DNA from: Leucaena leucocephala | Taxonomy: Eukaryota; Streptophyta; Magnoliopsida; Fabales; Fabaceae | Assembly: GCA_037074615.1 (NCBI GenBank) | Contig: CM073527.1 | Location: 3,932,848 to 3,996,847 of the forward strand | DNA: 64,000 bases | Direction of reading: 5' to 3' | In this document: positions 23,959 to 37,173 of the stretch, in pieces | Layout: each line of letters starts with the position of its first letter | Numbering within the stretch: position 1 is the first letter of the stretch | Notes under the pieces: model-generated | What the model was told of the DNA's origin: nothing | Database searches by the model: none | The model's input: the letters and a program-made list of their open reading frames with translations, nothing else | Made by a program: the position numbers and the translations under genes

Positions 23959-24290
23959 TGTTAGAAATCGTGCCCTAGGAGCCAATCATTATCTTATGAA
24001 CATTATTGATTTATAAATTTATTAATTATGTTATCATATTATTTGCATGTTTACTGTGATGACCATCTTTGGATAATTCATGATCTTATCCTAAATGTCC
24101 CTAGTCGGTCATCTATGCGGGAGCAGAGATGAAATAAGACCAGTATGACTTTAAAGATGTATAGAGATATAAATCAAAGTCATAGGCACATGTAAGAGTA
24201 CAAGGTGTTGGACCGACCCGCTATGAGAGAGTTACATGGGTTACATCATAAGCTTCTCTCATATACAAACCATGTCACTATGCCCTTTGA
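23959..24290 (+). mobile_element. Truncated copia LTR fragment (first ~330 bp)
   Basis: Starts TGTTAGAAATCGTGCCCTAG and follows the copia LTR to TGCCCTTTGA, where unrelated sequence begins. The remaining 1.6 kb of the LTR is missing. It sits directly against the GH31 coding sequence. Confidence 0.9.
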
Positions 24291-25578
24291 TGGATTTCAA
24301 TCTAACTATTGAAAGTAAACCATATGCTATTGTTTATACTTTTAACTGCTTATGATGATGAGATGAATGAATGACAAGTGTGTTCCCTTAGAGATTACCT
24401 TACTTTCATTATCCACAGAATATGAGGATTAGATCAATTGAATTAGAATATATAACTAACAACTCGCTAGCTAAATCTCAATTAAACTTATAACTCACAG
24501 ATATTAAAAGAGATTATGAATTATTCAACTCAGAGATAGTATAATATGAATAAAACAGAATCACTTCAATTAATCACAACTATGTTTAACTTAATCAAAG
24601 ATGAGAACTAATCAAAGGTAAGTTATGCAGAAATAAGAAATCAAACTCGGTTCCCTACTTCTTTGTCATCTACTACTCTAATTATATTAGTAATTGGTAA
24701 GCTAACTACATCAACTTGATACATTTAACTATAAAATAAAGACACAATGAACTCCCTGTTCAGCTTAAGGATTCAAGTTTAGCAACATCTCTAAGAGAGC
24801 ATAACAACTTAGCCTTGCATTGCTATATGAACTTCAGCAGCAACAGAAAATATAGTAGCAATCATGGTGAAAATGATAGAAGAAGATAAAGATAAACTAC
24901 AAAACTTTCCTCTAGTTCTATTCAATAAAACTAGAGGAAAGTACAGAATAGAAAATAAAAATAGAGATAGAGCAGTAGAGATAGAAACTGGGCGTGAAGG
25001 TCTGTGATGGATGGAATAGAAAGTGAGAATAGAGTGCATATATGATATGGAATGGTGTGAATGGATGTGTGAATGGGAAAGAAACAGAGTGAGAAACGGT
25101 GCGTGAAGTCCCCAGCCAAGGCGTGTATGATCCAGAAACTATGCTGATATGTGTGTTATATAGAAGAATGGTATGACTATTAGCTAGAATAGTGTGAATG
25201 ATGTGTGGAGTGCATGAGCTGCTACTGAAATGTGTGATTTTGGTTAGATTAGAATTGTGTACATGAATAGTACTATGTGTGTGAACAGTGATCCTCTATA
25301 TCTAGCATATGCATGATCTGCCACTTGCAATCTGTTCCTCAATTCCTGGATCTAGCCCATGTGCTGGTACATGTCATCAACTCCTTTAGTTCAAATATCA
25401 TATGTGATAGAAAATTAGAATAAACATATTATTTGTTCACTTTAAGCACTAAATTAATTCTCTTATTTATGAATATTATTTATTTAATAATTGCTCAATT
25501 TAGTGATAACTGGGGATAAAAATCAATAATAAACACACTTTAAACACACTAAAAATCACTACAAAAATGAGTTTATCA
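24291..25578 (-). repeat. Probable LTR of an unclassified element, minus strand
   Basis: Read on the minus strand it starts TGATAAACTCATTTTTG, a common plant gypsy LTR opening. A CT-rich leader follows (about 25120-24800), then an AT-rich tail ending near AGATTGAAATCCA. No other copy in the window, no internal coding region and no target duplication was found. The short open frames near 24809-25119 are readings of the CT-rich leader. Confidence 0.45.
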
Positions 25579-27385
25579 CCCTTAGGGAAACTCTTGTCAA
25601 CCAAAATCTTAACCAAAGCAAAGGCAATCTAGTGTACTTTGATCATAATTAGCTAAGGCATAATCTTAGCAATCATTCCTAGCTTATTTATGCGTGTTTT
25701 GGAAGGATAAAACCTAGGTTTTATTGGCTAGAAAATGAATTTTTCCCTTGATCCTCTTTTTGACCAAAATTCATAAACAAAGAAGGAAAAGGAAAATTAA
25801 GTTAGAACTATGTAGAAGACACCTAGATATGTTAGAATTAATAGTTGGTTATTGAATTAAATGGTGTTCTTGACTTTGCCTCATGAGAATCAATCTGCCA
25901 CCTATTGTAAAGAACCATGAAGAATTAATTTCAATGATCTAATGCTTCTATTGGATTCAAATGATGATTTTGTGTAGGATTAGATAGATTTGGAACTTTA
26001 GAAGCATTGGAATTAAAAAATATATTTTTTAAGTCTCCTTTGTTACTATTCACATATATGAACAGTGATTAGAATTTCATGATTTACATGTTTCTAATGG
26101 TTTTAAAATGAAAATTTGTGTGAAATAAAGTAGAGAAACAAGTATTGGAAGCATTGGAATCAAAATGAGAATTTTTAAAGAATTTTGTACACTATTTTGG
26201 TTATGTCTAGCAGGGTTGGTAGGAGTTAGAATTTTGTAATTCTTAGTTCGCAAATAGATTTAGAAGGTAAGATTGTTTAGGGTAAAGTGAAGAGACAAGT
26301 TAGTTGAAAGGACAACATAATTAACCACAAATAAAGAAAGTTAGGAGATAGTTAGTTAACCCAGTTCTATGTTTTTAAATCTTGGTTGAAATGAGATTGT
26401 GATACAAGTATGAATATGTAATACTTAGGATTTGATTTGTGTTTTCAACAAAACACCTCACATCAAGGAAAGGTGACAAGGAAGAGGATAAAAGGAAAGT
26501 AAAGCATCAAGGTAGTAAACTTACATAAACTTGTATGGTTTGATTATATGGTTGATTGTGTTATAGCAAGATTGAGTGATGTTATTCATATGTGATTGTT
26601 GAAGCTCTATACTAAGATTACTTTGGCCAAATGTATTTTAAGCATGCACAATACATTATGTTAGTACAATCACAAGCAAGCACAAATACCAAGCATTAAT
26701 TCATACATTGTTTAGTACCATTTACGACTAAAGAAATCTCACCCCTATCTATAATTCCATATAGCAGGACTATCAAGCATGGGAGGTGAAGATTAGTGAA
26801 TGATGTTATAGTATGTTTGTATGGTTATGTTATGAATAAGTTATGGATTGTATTTATGTAAAGTTAGTTGATGAAGACTTTGTACTTAAATAAAGACTAG
26901 TTTTGAGCACTAAATTGTGGTCTGTAACTAAAACTAGCAAATGATAGAATAAAGATATGATATTTTACTAGTACTTAGTTAAATTTCAAGCTTCTTTCTG
27001 ACACCAAGAACGCCTTATTTTGATGTCTATACAATGAGAACGAATTTTGTAAAGTCAGGGATGAGAATCTATTCCAGAATTTTGATTAAATGAAAAGTAA
27101 AATTTGATGACAGAGCTGTATTAGTTGACTGATCAATTGGTCTGATTAGTATTTTCCCCTAAAACTACATTATGTTAGCATCAAGTAGCCTTTTGAACCA
27201 CTTCATTTCAATATTTTTAGAATTAGTTATGATTTTTCAAAGTTTATCGCCAAATCTGGAATTACCAAATGAACAATACCATGAACTTGGAAATTTCAGA
27301 TTTTGAGAATGAACTTCAATGGACTTGTAAGTAGTTCTAAATGCTACCAATTGGTCCTTAAGATATATGAAAGTAAGGTGTTATA
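25579..27385 (+). repeat. LARD LTR copy 4, 5'-truncated
   Basis: Begins within the LTR leader (CCCTTAGGGAAACTCTTG) and runs to the end (AAGTAAGGTGTTATA). The first ~1.3 kb of the LTR, including the TATA box, is absent. It has one hairpin in a half-changed state (26045-26066) and only the right arm of the other (about 26735). It abuts an Athila-type fragment. Confidence 0.85.
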
Positions 27386-29223
27386 TTCCTATCCAGCCCC
27401 ATACATTAGCAACACTTAGAATTGATGATACCTCTCAACTTGTAAAGAGCATGGCTGCACAGATGAGTAACATGGATATAGAATGGCCCACTTTGATAAT
27501 AAATTTAAGGAAAATAATGGTCAATTCAACTTCATTGTAACAATTCTACAAAGCATATAGAAAAATAATGTTGATGTACAAAGGAAGCTTGAAGATTGAG
27601 TTTGAAGAATGCAGACATTTATAGTCAATTTACACAAGTTTCAAATACAATGAGTGGACATTCAAGCAAATAATAGTGGTAGCATTCCTTCTAAAACAGT
27701 TATAAATATGAAGGCTTTCACTAAGAAGTAGAAATAAGGTTTGATTTAAAGGAGATGATGCATCCAGTGAGGATTGTGAAGATTTAAAGGTTGATAATCC
27801 ACCACTCACATTAATGAAACTTAGGAAATTTGAGAGTGCTAAAGAATAGAAACTTGCTAAAAATGTGAGTAAAGAATAGAGCCAATAAGAAGAAGCACAA
27901 GAAACTCAAGAGGAAGATATGGTGCAAAGTTTATCATATAAAGGCAAGCATGTTAAGGACAAACAGGAGACAAGCGCACAAGAAGCCTCTAAGCCTATAG
28001 GTAAAGAGGTATCTACTAAAGATCTCAATTTTCCTAGAGCTTATTTTGATGGTAAAAAGAAGTTTTACGCTGAGTTTGCTAAAGATGCTTATACTCTATT
28101 TAATAAGCTTAAAATTAATATCCCCATGGTAGAATTGCTTAAGAGAAATCCTAAATATGCTAAATTCCTTAAGGAGTTATGTGCTGACAAGCACTAATTT
28201 AGGCCTCTTGAGAGAATACAAGTGCTAATGTGTCTTCCCTCTTTAAAGCTAAATTACATGTTAAGTGTCAAGACCCTAGATATTACACTATCCCTTGCAA
28301 AATAGGAAAATTTCATATTAAGGGTTCTCTGTTACGTTTGGGGGCTGTTATAAATGTCATGCCTTGGTCAGTTTACCTAGCTTTAAGTATTAACAACCTT
28401 AAAGACACTAGTGCAGTACTTCAATTAGTAGACAGATCAATTAGATACCTTAAGGGAATTATTGACAATATTTTAGTTTATGTAAAGGATGTAGTGTTTT
28501 CAACTGATTTCTATATGCTATACATGTCTAGTGAGTTAGTAACTGAGAGAACTTTGATCCTAGGAAGACCTTTCCTTCAAACCTCTAAGACCGTTATAAG
28601 CATGAAACATAGTTGCATTACTATAGAGGTTGGGGAACATGTGGTTACTTTAAATATGAATGAAGCTATGAAATATCCCTTTGATAATTCTTCTTTTTTT
28701 GGGCTTAATGCTATTGACTCTGCTATGGAAGAAGCTAGAGATGAACATAAGTTGAATATGCATGATGTGTATGATCTTGCTTTGCATAATTTGCATGATT
28801 CCCATTAAGTATCACATTAGCATGTTCAAGTTAATTCATCTTTGAGTGCGTATGATGAGTATTTTTCATCTTTCTTTTACCTATTCACTATCTTGTTCCT
28901 GTGGGAGTGAGGCACCATGTTTTAATTATGTGGAAATTGATAGCATACTATCTATGTCTCAATATTTCACATTATCATCTATCTTTGATTCTATTTAATC
29001 ATTTGTGACTGACATTGCCTTTGTTAAAGATTTGTTAGCTAATTTCACAAGGTTACAAGACATGATTGATGCTAAGAGTAGAGAAAACTATAAAGGATCT
29101 AGCATCTGTGAACTTACTTCGCTATCATCTCACCTTCTAGTCGTGACTAAGGAGCAACCTTTTTAGGTAGAGAGTGATAGGAAACAAATTGTGTATGGTT
29201 TCTTTAACATTTTGAGGATTTTG
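27386..29223 (+). mobile_element. Athila-type Ty3/gypsy fragment (gag end and protease)
   Basis: The fragment enters in the gag C-terminal region (DDTSQLVKSMAAQM), which also occurs in the second copy near 30920, and runs through a frameshifted gag-protease junction. After 28808 the sequence is degenerate and no reverse transcriptase motif could be found before an Athila-like LTR begins at 29224. Confidence 0.8.
27919..28808 (+). pseudogene. Athila-type gag-protease segment, frameshifted
   Basis: The first open part (27919-28197) has the conserved pre-protease block INIPMVELLKRNPKYAKFLKELC. After a stop and a frame change, 28230-28808 reads as retropepsin-like protease: YYTIPCKIGKFHIKG, GAVINVMPWSVY, LQLVDRS, ILGRPFLQTSKTVI. 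At the active site, where Athila proteins normally have DLGAS, the sequence is RLGAV, so the catalytic Asp is Arg and the enzyme would be dead. The order and motifs are those of the Athila branch of Ty3/gypsy. Confidence 0.88.
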
Positions 29224-30070
29224 TGATAACTTTACCATTCATTTTATGCCTATAATTATGCTTTTGTGGTAATACATGATTGTTCTAGGCAGTACGCTGA
29301 TTTAAGGGTAAAATGGTAAATTAACTCTTTCAAACTACATATATGTTGTTCTTTCATAACTAGTTAGACTTTTACAATGAGCTGTAATGTTAAATTGTAG
29401 GTATTTTAGAGGAGAACCAAGAATTAATGAGAGCAGAAAAGAGATCACAAGATAAAGAGAACCAAATCAAGGATGGCAACCTCTATGTACTTCTGTCGCG
29501 ACCAAAGTGTCCACAGGTCGTGACCTCACTTCTTCTGGGAAGTTTCTCTGTGTTTACAAGTTGCGACCAAAAAAGAGCATCAATGAAGATGTGTGTTTTT
29601 TATTAGGGTTTTGTGGCTTTAAAAGGAGAGGCTGGTTTTTACTTGAGACGGCGAATAAGCAGTACTTGAACATTCTCTCCACTATCTACCCTCATATCTT
29701 CCATCATTCATCCTTTCTATCACCGTTCTTCAGCTTTCTTCATGGCATCACATATGAGCAACAATTACAACATAGCAGGAGTCATGGAGGCTAAATCTTT
29801 AGTCTCTTAGTAATAGATAACATATCTTAAGCTCATAGACTGCACTACACTGAGGAGTTTTCTGTTTAAATCTCACCTTTTTTATATTTTGGAATTCCTA
29901 AATCTAGGGTTTCGATTTTATAAGTAAGGATTGGATATCAATTGATTATTCTAATATTAGGTTTTGTAATTGAATTTGGATGTTAGTTTTAATATGAATA
30001 TTTCAGTTTGATTTTTCAATAATTGGGTTTTATCAACAATTGTTGCTAACTGATTCGATTGCTTGAAATA
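29224..30070 (+). repeat. Athila-like LTR, plus strand, partial
   Basis: Starts TGATAACTTTACC and is related throughout to the minus-strand copy at 21180-22639. It has a TATA-like TTTAAAAGG near 29618, GTCGCGACC/GTCGTGACC motifs near 29490-29570 and the stretch GGAGGCTAAATCTTTAGTC near 29785. The 95-aa open frame at 29507 reads through the leader and is not a gene. No primer site is visible after it, so the junction with gag is deleted. Confidence 0.55.
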
Positions 30071-30109
30071 TATGGTCATCGATTGAAGTCAACATATTTA
30101 GAAATATAT

Positions 30110-30982
30110 GGCCAACTCATTTCTCAACTCTTACATAGGATCAGTTGAAGTCAACATATTTAGAACAATTCTTCCTGGCCTCTAAGACAACTTGGATAAA
30201 GAAGGAGATTACAAACATTTTGCAACAGGATGGATGGTCATTACATGAATATTGGACAAGGTTTATCAACTTGTTGGCTCAATGTCCATACCACAACATG
30301 ACAAAGGATGATCTAGTAGATATTTTCTTTTATGGTCTACTCCCTCACAATCAGGTGTCCTTGAATGCAGCAGCAAATACATCTTTATGAGATAAGACTC
30401 CACAAGTAAGTTGGGAATTATTCCAAAAATTGGCTTATGAAGACCATCAAATTGAGTATCTAAGGAGAATGACCTTACCATCTTCGGGTAATTCAAAAGA
30501 TATTTTGGCAGAAATAGTAGCTTTAAGAAACTGAATGGAAAAGAGGATGAATTAATTGAAAGGGAGCTACATTCCACAAAGTAAGTTCATGTAGTGAGAA
30601 CCACACAAGCACTAGTTACATGATGTGAGTCATGCAGTTTAATGATGCATGCTACCAGTACATGTGATAAACAGTATGAAGAAGTAGCATCAATGTATCA
30701 AGGAAGAGAAAATTAATACCAGAAGAGAGACCCATACTCTAACACATATAACCCTGGTTGGAGAGACCACCCAAATTTCAAGTGAGGAAGTGGGGAAAAT
30801 AAGCCAAGCTAATTCCAAGGAGATGGTGCTTCCTCAAGCAACTACCAAAATAATGCAAGGTCTATGGTTCTAACTCACCCTAATGCTTTAGTTGTATCAA
30901 GACCAGATGAGACCTCTCAGTTATTTAAGAGTATGGCTGCACAAATGAACAACATGGACAGTAGAATAACTAATATAGACCA
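30110..30982 (+). pseudogene. Athila-type gag segment, degenerate
   Basis: The core block is open at 30145-30390: STYLEQFFLASKTTWIKKEI, DGWSLHEYWTRFINLLAQCP and DIFFYGLLPHNQ, which are Athila capsid signatures. An in-frame TAG just before it lies where a Trp would fit (TLT-stop-DQLKSTYL). After another stop the frame continues with DKTPQVSWEL, and near 30730-30780 with DPYSNTYNPGWRDHPN, the typical pre-nucleocapsid motif. It ends at 30982, where a minus-strand LARD LTR begins. Several stops make it non-functional. Confidence 0.88.
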
Positions 30983-32798
30983 TGTAACATCTGTTTTAGG
31001 GACCATTCAGTAGCATTTGGAACCACTTACAAGACCTTGGAAGTCCATTAGCCAAATCTGGAATTTTACTCTTTCTCGGGTTACTGTTCATATGGTATTC
31101 CATATTACACAATAAACTTTAAAAAATCATAATTAATTCTATAAGAATTTAAATGAAGTGGTTCAAAAAGATATATGAAGATAACATATTGAAATTTAAG
31201 GAAAAAATAATTTTCAGACCAAATGATTAGCCAATTAATATAGTTTATTCGTTGAAGTTTACTATTCATTTGGTCAAAAATTCAGAAGACAAATTCTGAT
31301 CCCTTAATTTGGAAATATATTTCTCTTGATATACACATCGAAATGAAGTGTTCTACTTATGCCTTTAAAGCTCTAGATGTGTGCTATACATTCATAAAAT
31401 TTTACGAAATAATTCCTTCATTTGCCAGGTCAAACTGAAGCCACAACAAAACTGCTTCAAGACCTACATTTTACCATTTCAGTTTCTTTTCTTTCACTTT
31501 CAATAATTATTCAAGCATGTATAAGCCATCAAATAAGCCTCTCAATATTCCCATACATCATGCACATATGCCATAATTATTACAAATAGTTTTATCACAT
31601 AAATAGACACTTTATATGGCATTCACATATATGGATAATTCATAGCATATGCTATCCTTTCTTCCATTATTTAGCTCTTCTCCATGTATACCTTTTCCAT
31701 TGTGTTGACCTAAACTAGGGAATCTCAGTAGCAAACATTACCACTTAAATATGCAAGATGGATGCTAATGCATGATATGTAATTTCATTAAACTTTCTTT
31801 GATTAGTGGCATGCCATCATGCTATATACTTGTACATAAAGTGCATGGCCATGGAAACATGTTATTCACAATACTTTCAACATCATTTATCATGTCACAA
31901 CATCATTCAAATATCATATACATGTCAACACATAAGCATACCACATCAAGCACATAAAGAGGTAAGTCCACTACCTTGCATTTAAGCTTTTCTCTTGATC
32001 TTTAGCACTTGCTCCCTAGCTTTCCAACCATGAAGCCTTTACGTCAATCACTTCCCAACATCTTCTTGGATGTTTCAAGGTCCTAAACACATTCATATTC
32101 ATCACATAGACTCATGAATTCTAACCATGTTCAAGACTAACCTTGTTATACTCTATTATCATACTTTCTCTAATCTTTACTAATCAATTTGGCTCTTGAA
32201 CCAATTGATGTCATGAATTTACCCTATACAATTTCATCTTTTGAATCCATTTATGAGGTTAAAATCATGAAATTCCAGCTCCTTCATGGCCTGCTATATA
32301 GAACTGAACATATGCATACAATTCTTTCAAAAATTCTCATTTTGATTCTAATGCTTCCTATACTTATTTCTCCATTTTTCCCCACACAACTTTTCATTTT
32401 AAAATCATTGGAAGCATCGAAATCATGAAATTTCAATAACTGTTCATGTGAGTGAACATTAACCGAGAAGAATTTCAAAAACTATAATCTTTATATTTTA
32501 ATATTTCCAAGGTTCAAAACCTTTCCAATCCTACACAATCATCACACAAAATTATACCGAACAGATTCACCCTTAGCAAAGTCAAGAATATCAACTTGAT
32601 TCAACAACCAGTCACTTAACTAGCTTGTTTAAGCTTCAATCATATGTTTCTAACTTTAATTTCTTCTTTCCCCTTTCATCTAAGGTATTTGGAAAGCACC
32701 TCCCCTTATAGAAAACTCAACTTTTCTCCCATGAAAACCCTAAGTTTAAGCTCCCAAATCAAAGGAAAATAAGCTAGGAGAGATTGCTTACCTTTAAT

Positions 32799-34667
32799 TG
32801 TTGGAAATCATGCCCTAGGGGCCAATCATTGTCTTATGAACATTATTGATTTATGAATTTATTAATTGAGTTATCATATTATTTGCATGTTTACTATGAT
32901 GATCATCCTTGGATAATTCATGATATTATCCTAAATGTCCCTGGTCGATCATCTTGCGGGAGCACAGATAAAATAAGACCAGTATGACTTTGAAGATGTA
33001 TAGAGATATAAATCAAAGTCATAAGCACATGTAAGAGTACAAGGTGCTGGACCGACCCGCTATGAGAGAACTGCATGGGTAACATCATAAGCTTCTCTCA
33101 TATACAAACCATGTCAATACGCCCTTTGACCTGAGATCATCATGGATTCCTACATGACAAAACGCTCAGCTTTAACCTAGTCAAAAGTCACTTTTGACCG
33201 AGTGATCATAAAGACTATGTTCGGCCTTAGTGGTTTTTCATGCGGAGGAATGTGAATGGTCAAGATGGAATTTGTCCCTCACATTCGTAGAGAGATATTA
33301 CTGGGCCCCTCGATGAGTGAGTCTGAGAGATGTATGGCCATACTGTAATGGAAAGGTAGTTCCATTTCTATAGTCAGACTACTCAGGGATCGAGAAAGTA
33401 ACGGTCAGGAATAGGAGGATGACATTATCCATGCCTCATCCATGACCAAAATATCGCGTGACAGAAGGGACATGATATAGTTATATAAAAGGTTACATCT
33501 TTTATCGATCCTCATATGATTTGGGTAGTCGTTATGTCTTGCTAGAGACCACTTGCGACTTGTGGGCTAGTATAGCAAATGGCCCACTGCCAACTTCATA
33601 TGGGCCTACAGGGTCGCACACAAAATAGCCCAACACGAGCTATGATGTCCAGATTCATTGAATCTAAGACATGTCCAGATTCAATGAATGATCCAGGATA
33701 GATGTATATATATTTATTTATATTTATATTCGTATATATATATAAATTCGTATATATACATTATATGTATATATGAGATTTAATTTATAAGGATAAATTA
33801 AATCTCTATCACGTTTGAAATTCAAAATTCAAATTGATAGGATATCTCATATAAGAGATATTTATAAGATTTAATTTATAAGGATAAATTAAATCTCTAT
33901 CATGTTTGAAATTCAAAATTCAAATTGATAGGATATCTCATATAAGAGATATTTATAAGATTTAATTTATAAGGATAAATTAAATCTCTATCACGTTTGA
34001 AATTCGAAATTCAAATTGATAGGATATCTCAAATTTGATTTATGAGAATAAATCAAAAATAGTTCAGTCTCATCTTTATTTAAAATTAAATAAATGGGTA
34101 ATTAAATCTGTGGGACGGATTTGATATTATTTATTTAATTAGTTTCTTATAAAATTATACAATATATGATATTGTATTAATTTTGGAATTAATATAAGAT
34201 TAACTCCAAAATCCAATTCGGTTGACAGAGAAAAACGCATAGCATCCTATATATCTAATTTTAGGAGCTGCGTTTTGCACAGAGAAACATATAGAATATA
34301 GAAAGGCCGAAGGGGACTCTGCAAAAGGTTTGCAGATAAGAAACTGCTGAAATAGAGACGGAGAGGACAAACTCTTGAGAAAGCCCTGGAGGGACAAGAG
34401 ACGCTAGCATGTCGTTCGTGGTTGGAACGCTGTTCGTGTGGATACCAGTAGAGGAAGCCGACCTGAGTCGTCGACTTCTTGTGATCAGAAAGGGAGCACG
34501 AGCCGCAGAGAGAAGCTGTGAACATCATGACCGAAAGCTGTGGAAGTCGCTGAGGCACACTAAGGGTAATACTTCTTCCCACTTGACTTAAACACATACG
34601 GTAGATCCTGGCAAGGAATGGAAAAATTTTAAATTAATTTCCGCTGCATGTCTTCCAATTCCTTACA
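32799..34667 (+). mobile_element. Solo copia LTR inserted in a LARD LTR
   Basis: 1,869 bp from TGTTGGAAATCATG to CCTTACA, flanked by a perfect TTAAT duplication (32794-32798 and 34668-34672). It has a TATA box at 33483-33491 and three 90-bp tandem units (33776-34030). The absence of internal sequence with a matching duplication shows LTR-LTR recombination after insertion. Open frames on either strand near 34200-34597 are non-coding LTR. Confidence 0.95.
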
Positions 34668-34788
34668 TTAATCTCTAGCTTGCTTGAACTTTGGAACCTT
34701 GAATCTTCTTTGTCTTGCCTTGAGTTTCCATTTTGCAAGAGTTTCCCCAAGGGTTCTTTGCTTATGGTTTGGATGTAGAATTGATGGG

Positions 34789-34796
34789 GTATTTAT
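34789..34796 (-). promoter_or_regulatory. TATA box of the LARD 3' LTR (minus strand)
   Basis: ATAAATAC on the minus strand, aligned with the TATA boxes of the other copies. It is now separated from its downstream leader by the copia solo LTR. Confidence 0.5.
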
Positions 34797-36112
34797 GGAA
34801 AATCAATGGCCAAGATTACTTTGTGCACTATTTGATCTAAAGGCCCACATTTAATCTTGGATTTAACTTTTTTGAAAAAGCTAATTGTGACATCATCCAT
34901 GACATCACAAGGGACACCTCAAAGGGGCATGTGGTGAAATTCTTATGTAAGGAAGCTTCTGGAAAAATTCCAGTCTAATATGGTACCGATCGGAGCAGTT
35001 TCACAACAACCGAACTGTTTTCTGTTCCTAATTTTCTTATAATAGACCAGGATATGTATTCTATCCTGGAAATCAATTTCTAGACTTCTCATACAATTGA
35101 TATTGATAAACTAAATACTTTTCTACCATCCATCCCTTGGAAAATGACTGAAATACCCTTGGTGTCCTTTCTTGCACTATATTAACCCTAAGGGTAAAAT
35201 TGTCTTTTCACCCCTCTTTACACTGCCTTAGAGCATATACTGACTCGAACTAATCATACTTAGGCTATATCCCACGTTTTTAACCTATCACAGATGACTA
35301 ATATGCCCTCCATCCATCTCTAGTACAATCTGGGCATCCAAGTGTATTTTCGTAATTTCACACTTTTCTAGACACTGGCCCTTTCTACTGATAAACTGGC
35401 ACCCTGGGTTTTGGGCCCTCCTTAGCATCATTATGGGCCTATATATGAGGTCATATGATCTTATTCTATCCAAACTGATATACCAATAAATTCCATTATC
35501 GGATTACGAGTGTTATCAAACTCGCGTCAAAATTCACTAATATGTGAATAACTTTTTATACAGAACTTCTTCCGGGGTTCTGTTAGATCCAAGACATCTG
35601 ACATTGTATGGCACATTTTCTTGTAATTCTCCCACTTATATCTGAAGTCCATAAAATCTGATAAAATTTCAAATAACTTTCAGACTATCAGATAAATATA
35701 TATTGTATGAAGGCTAAATAAAATTTCTATATCATGCTAGATTGACCAGCGCATCTTCCTCTATTTACTGATGGAATATAGGACTGAAATACTTCCAAGC
35801 GGTTCTAACCCTTTTTGATCTTTCTATAATTACAATTTTGCTTTTGAACTTTTCTCTTAATTATATTTATGTCCCGAATTTTTTGCATATTTACATTTAG
35901 GTCCCTAAACTTTTAGAAATTACCACTTTTGGCCTAACTTTTGTTTCTACTTTAACTTTTGACCTTTAAACTTTTCTAATTTTCGTTTAGGTCCCTTTCT
36001 TCCATCAAGAATCATTTAACCTATATTATTTCTTCTGATCATCATCATAATCCTTTCCAGACCTCTTTCCACTATTAATATTATACAGATAGGGAAAAAT
36101 CAGGATATGATA

Positions 36113-36131
36113 TTTCTACACCCTTAAAATA
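36113..36131 (-). other. Polypurine tract of the minus-strand LARD element
   Basis: On the minus strand, TATTTTAAGGGTGTAGAAA directly precedes the 3' LTR. The plus-strand copy at 63853-63869 has AAGGGGATAGAAA in the same place. Confidence 0.75.
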
Positions 36132-37173
36132 AATTTTGTTCTCAAAATTTACTCAACACCTCAATCAAGGATTAGGGTATCTATCATTTATCTTTTATCT
36201 TAACCTCTTAGCAGAGCACCTTTCATATCCGTAATTCTTCATATCTTTACTATTATTACTTTCTCTTATTCTGAATAAACTCAATCAGAGTTGAACGCTA
36301 CCTCATTATGCTACTTATTTCATTGCTTTGCATTTGCATATAAACTTCTCACTATGCTGGACTTGTGAGTAGTGTCCATTTCTTTCATGTCAAACTCCCT
36401 CGAATACTACTATATTCTGGAGCTTCTGGTAACTATTCATCATACTTCTTAATGCAATCACTTATTACTCATCTGAGCATCTAGCAAAATTCTTTAAACA
36501 TCTGCCAACATCATCTCTTACTTTCATATCATTACATTTCTATTCTTCTTATCATCTTTAATAATTCATCATAATACAAAGAGAGGACTTATGTCATTAT
36601 TCTTTCTTTTGTTGCTCTACTACTAAATAGGAGCACATAGGAGCATATAGGAGCACATACTCTAACATGCATAATGTCTGGCCAACATATTGTAGAACTA
36701 CATACCTACCCATGAATGCAAAGCTCTAACATCGGAGCTCAAGCATTCCTTCTCTTAATATGCACACTCTAACATTCAGCGTTTGTATAGCTCTAACACA
36801 TAGAGCTTGCACTGCTCTACTATTCAGAGCTTTAGCATATTTTACAAACATATCATAATGCCTGGTATTTTATGGAAGGAGTGAAAGTTCTCAAAGATCC
36901 TTCATCTGTAACTTATCATTCAAACATTTTATCCCTTTCAAAAACAGAGCCTCTCAATCTATTTATAAGGCTAGCTACAAAGTCATTTCATATCGTACTC
37001 CTCAACATATATTTCTCATAGATATCTCATTATGTAGTCTTCATAACATTTCTCATTTCGTACCTTTCATGCCATAACATGGCATATCTGGCCACATCTG
37101 CCTGTATCATAGTTTATCTTTCAAATCCATTTCATTTGGACTTGACATAAGGGTTCTAGCCTCTTACTGCTCA

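Larger units (their letters stand above)
30983..36112 (-). repeat. LARD 3' LTR of the minus-strand element, interrupted
   Basis: On the minus strand it starts TATCATATCCTG (36112) and ends at 30983 (TGTAACATC on the plus strand). A copia solo LTR (32799-34667) splits it next to the splice-donor-like site. The TATA box is at 34789-34796. A small deletion near 31715 removed one arm of the conserved hairpin. Another small deletion lies next to the terminal repeat end, near 30993. Confidence 0.85.

Noticed and set aside
24809..25119. Two Ser/Leu/Phe-rich minus-strand open frames resembling signal peptides
   Set aside because: They read the CT-rich leader of a probable LTR in two overlapping frames, with no homology recognised.
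29507..29794. 95-codon plus-strand open frame
   Set aside because: It spans the TATA-like region and CT-rich leader of an Athila-like LTR. The related LTR at 21180-22639 does not keep the frame.
36725..36835. Possible CRISPR-like array (regular short repeats)
   Set aside because: Units are 24-25 bp without unique spacers, the DNA is eukaryotic, and the block is part of a retroelement interior.
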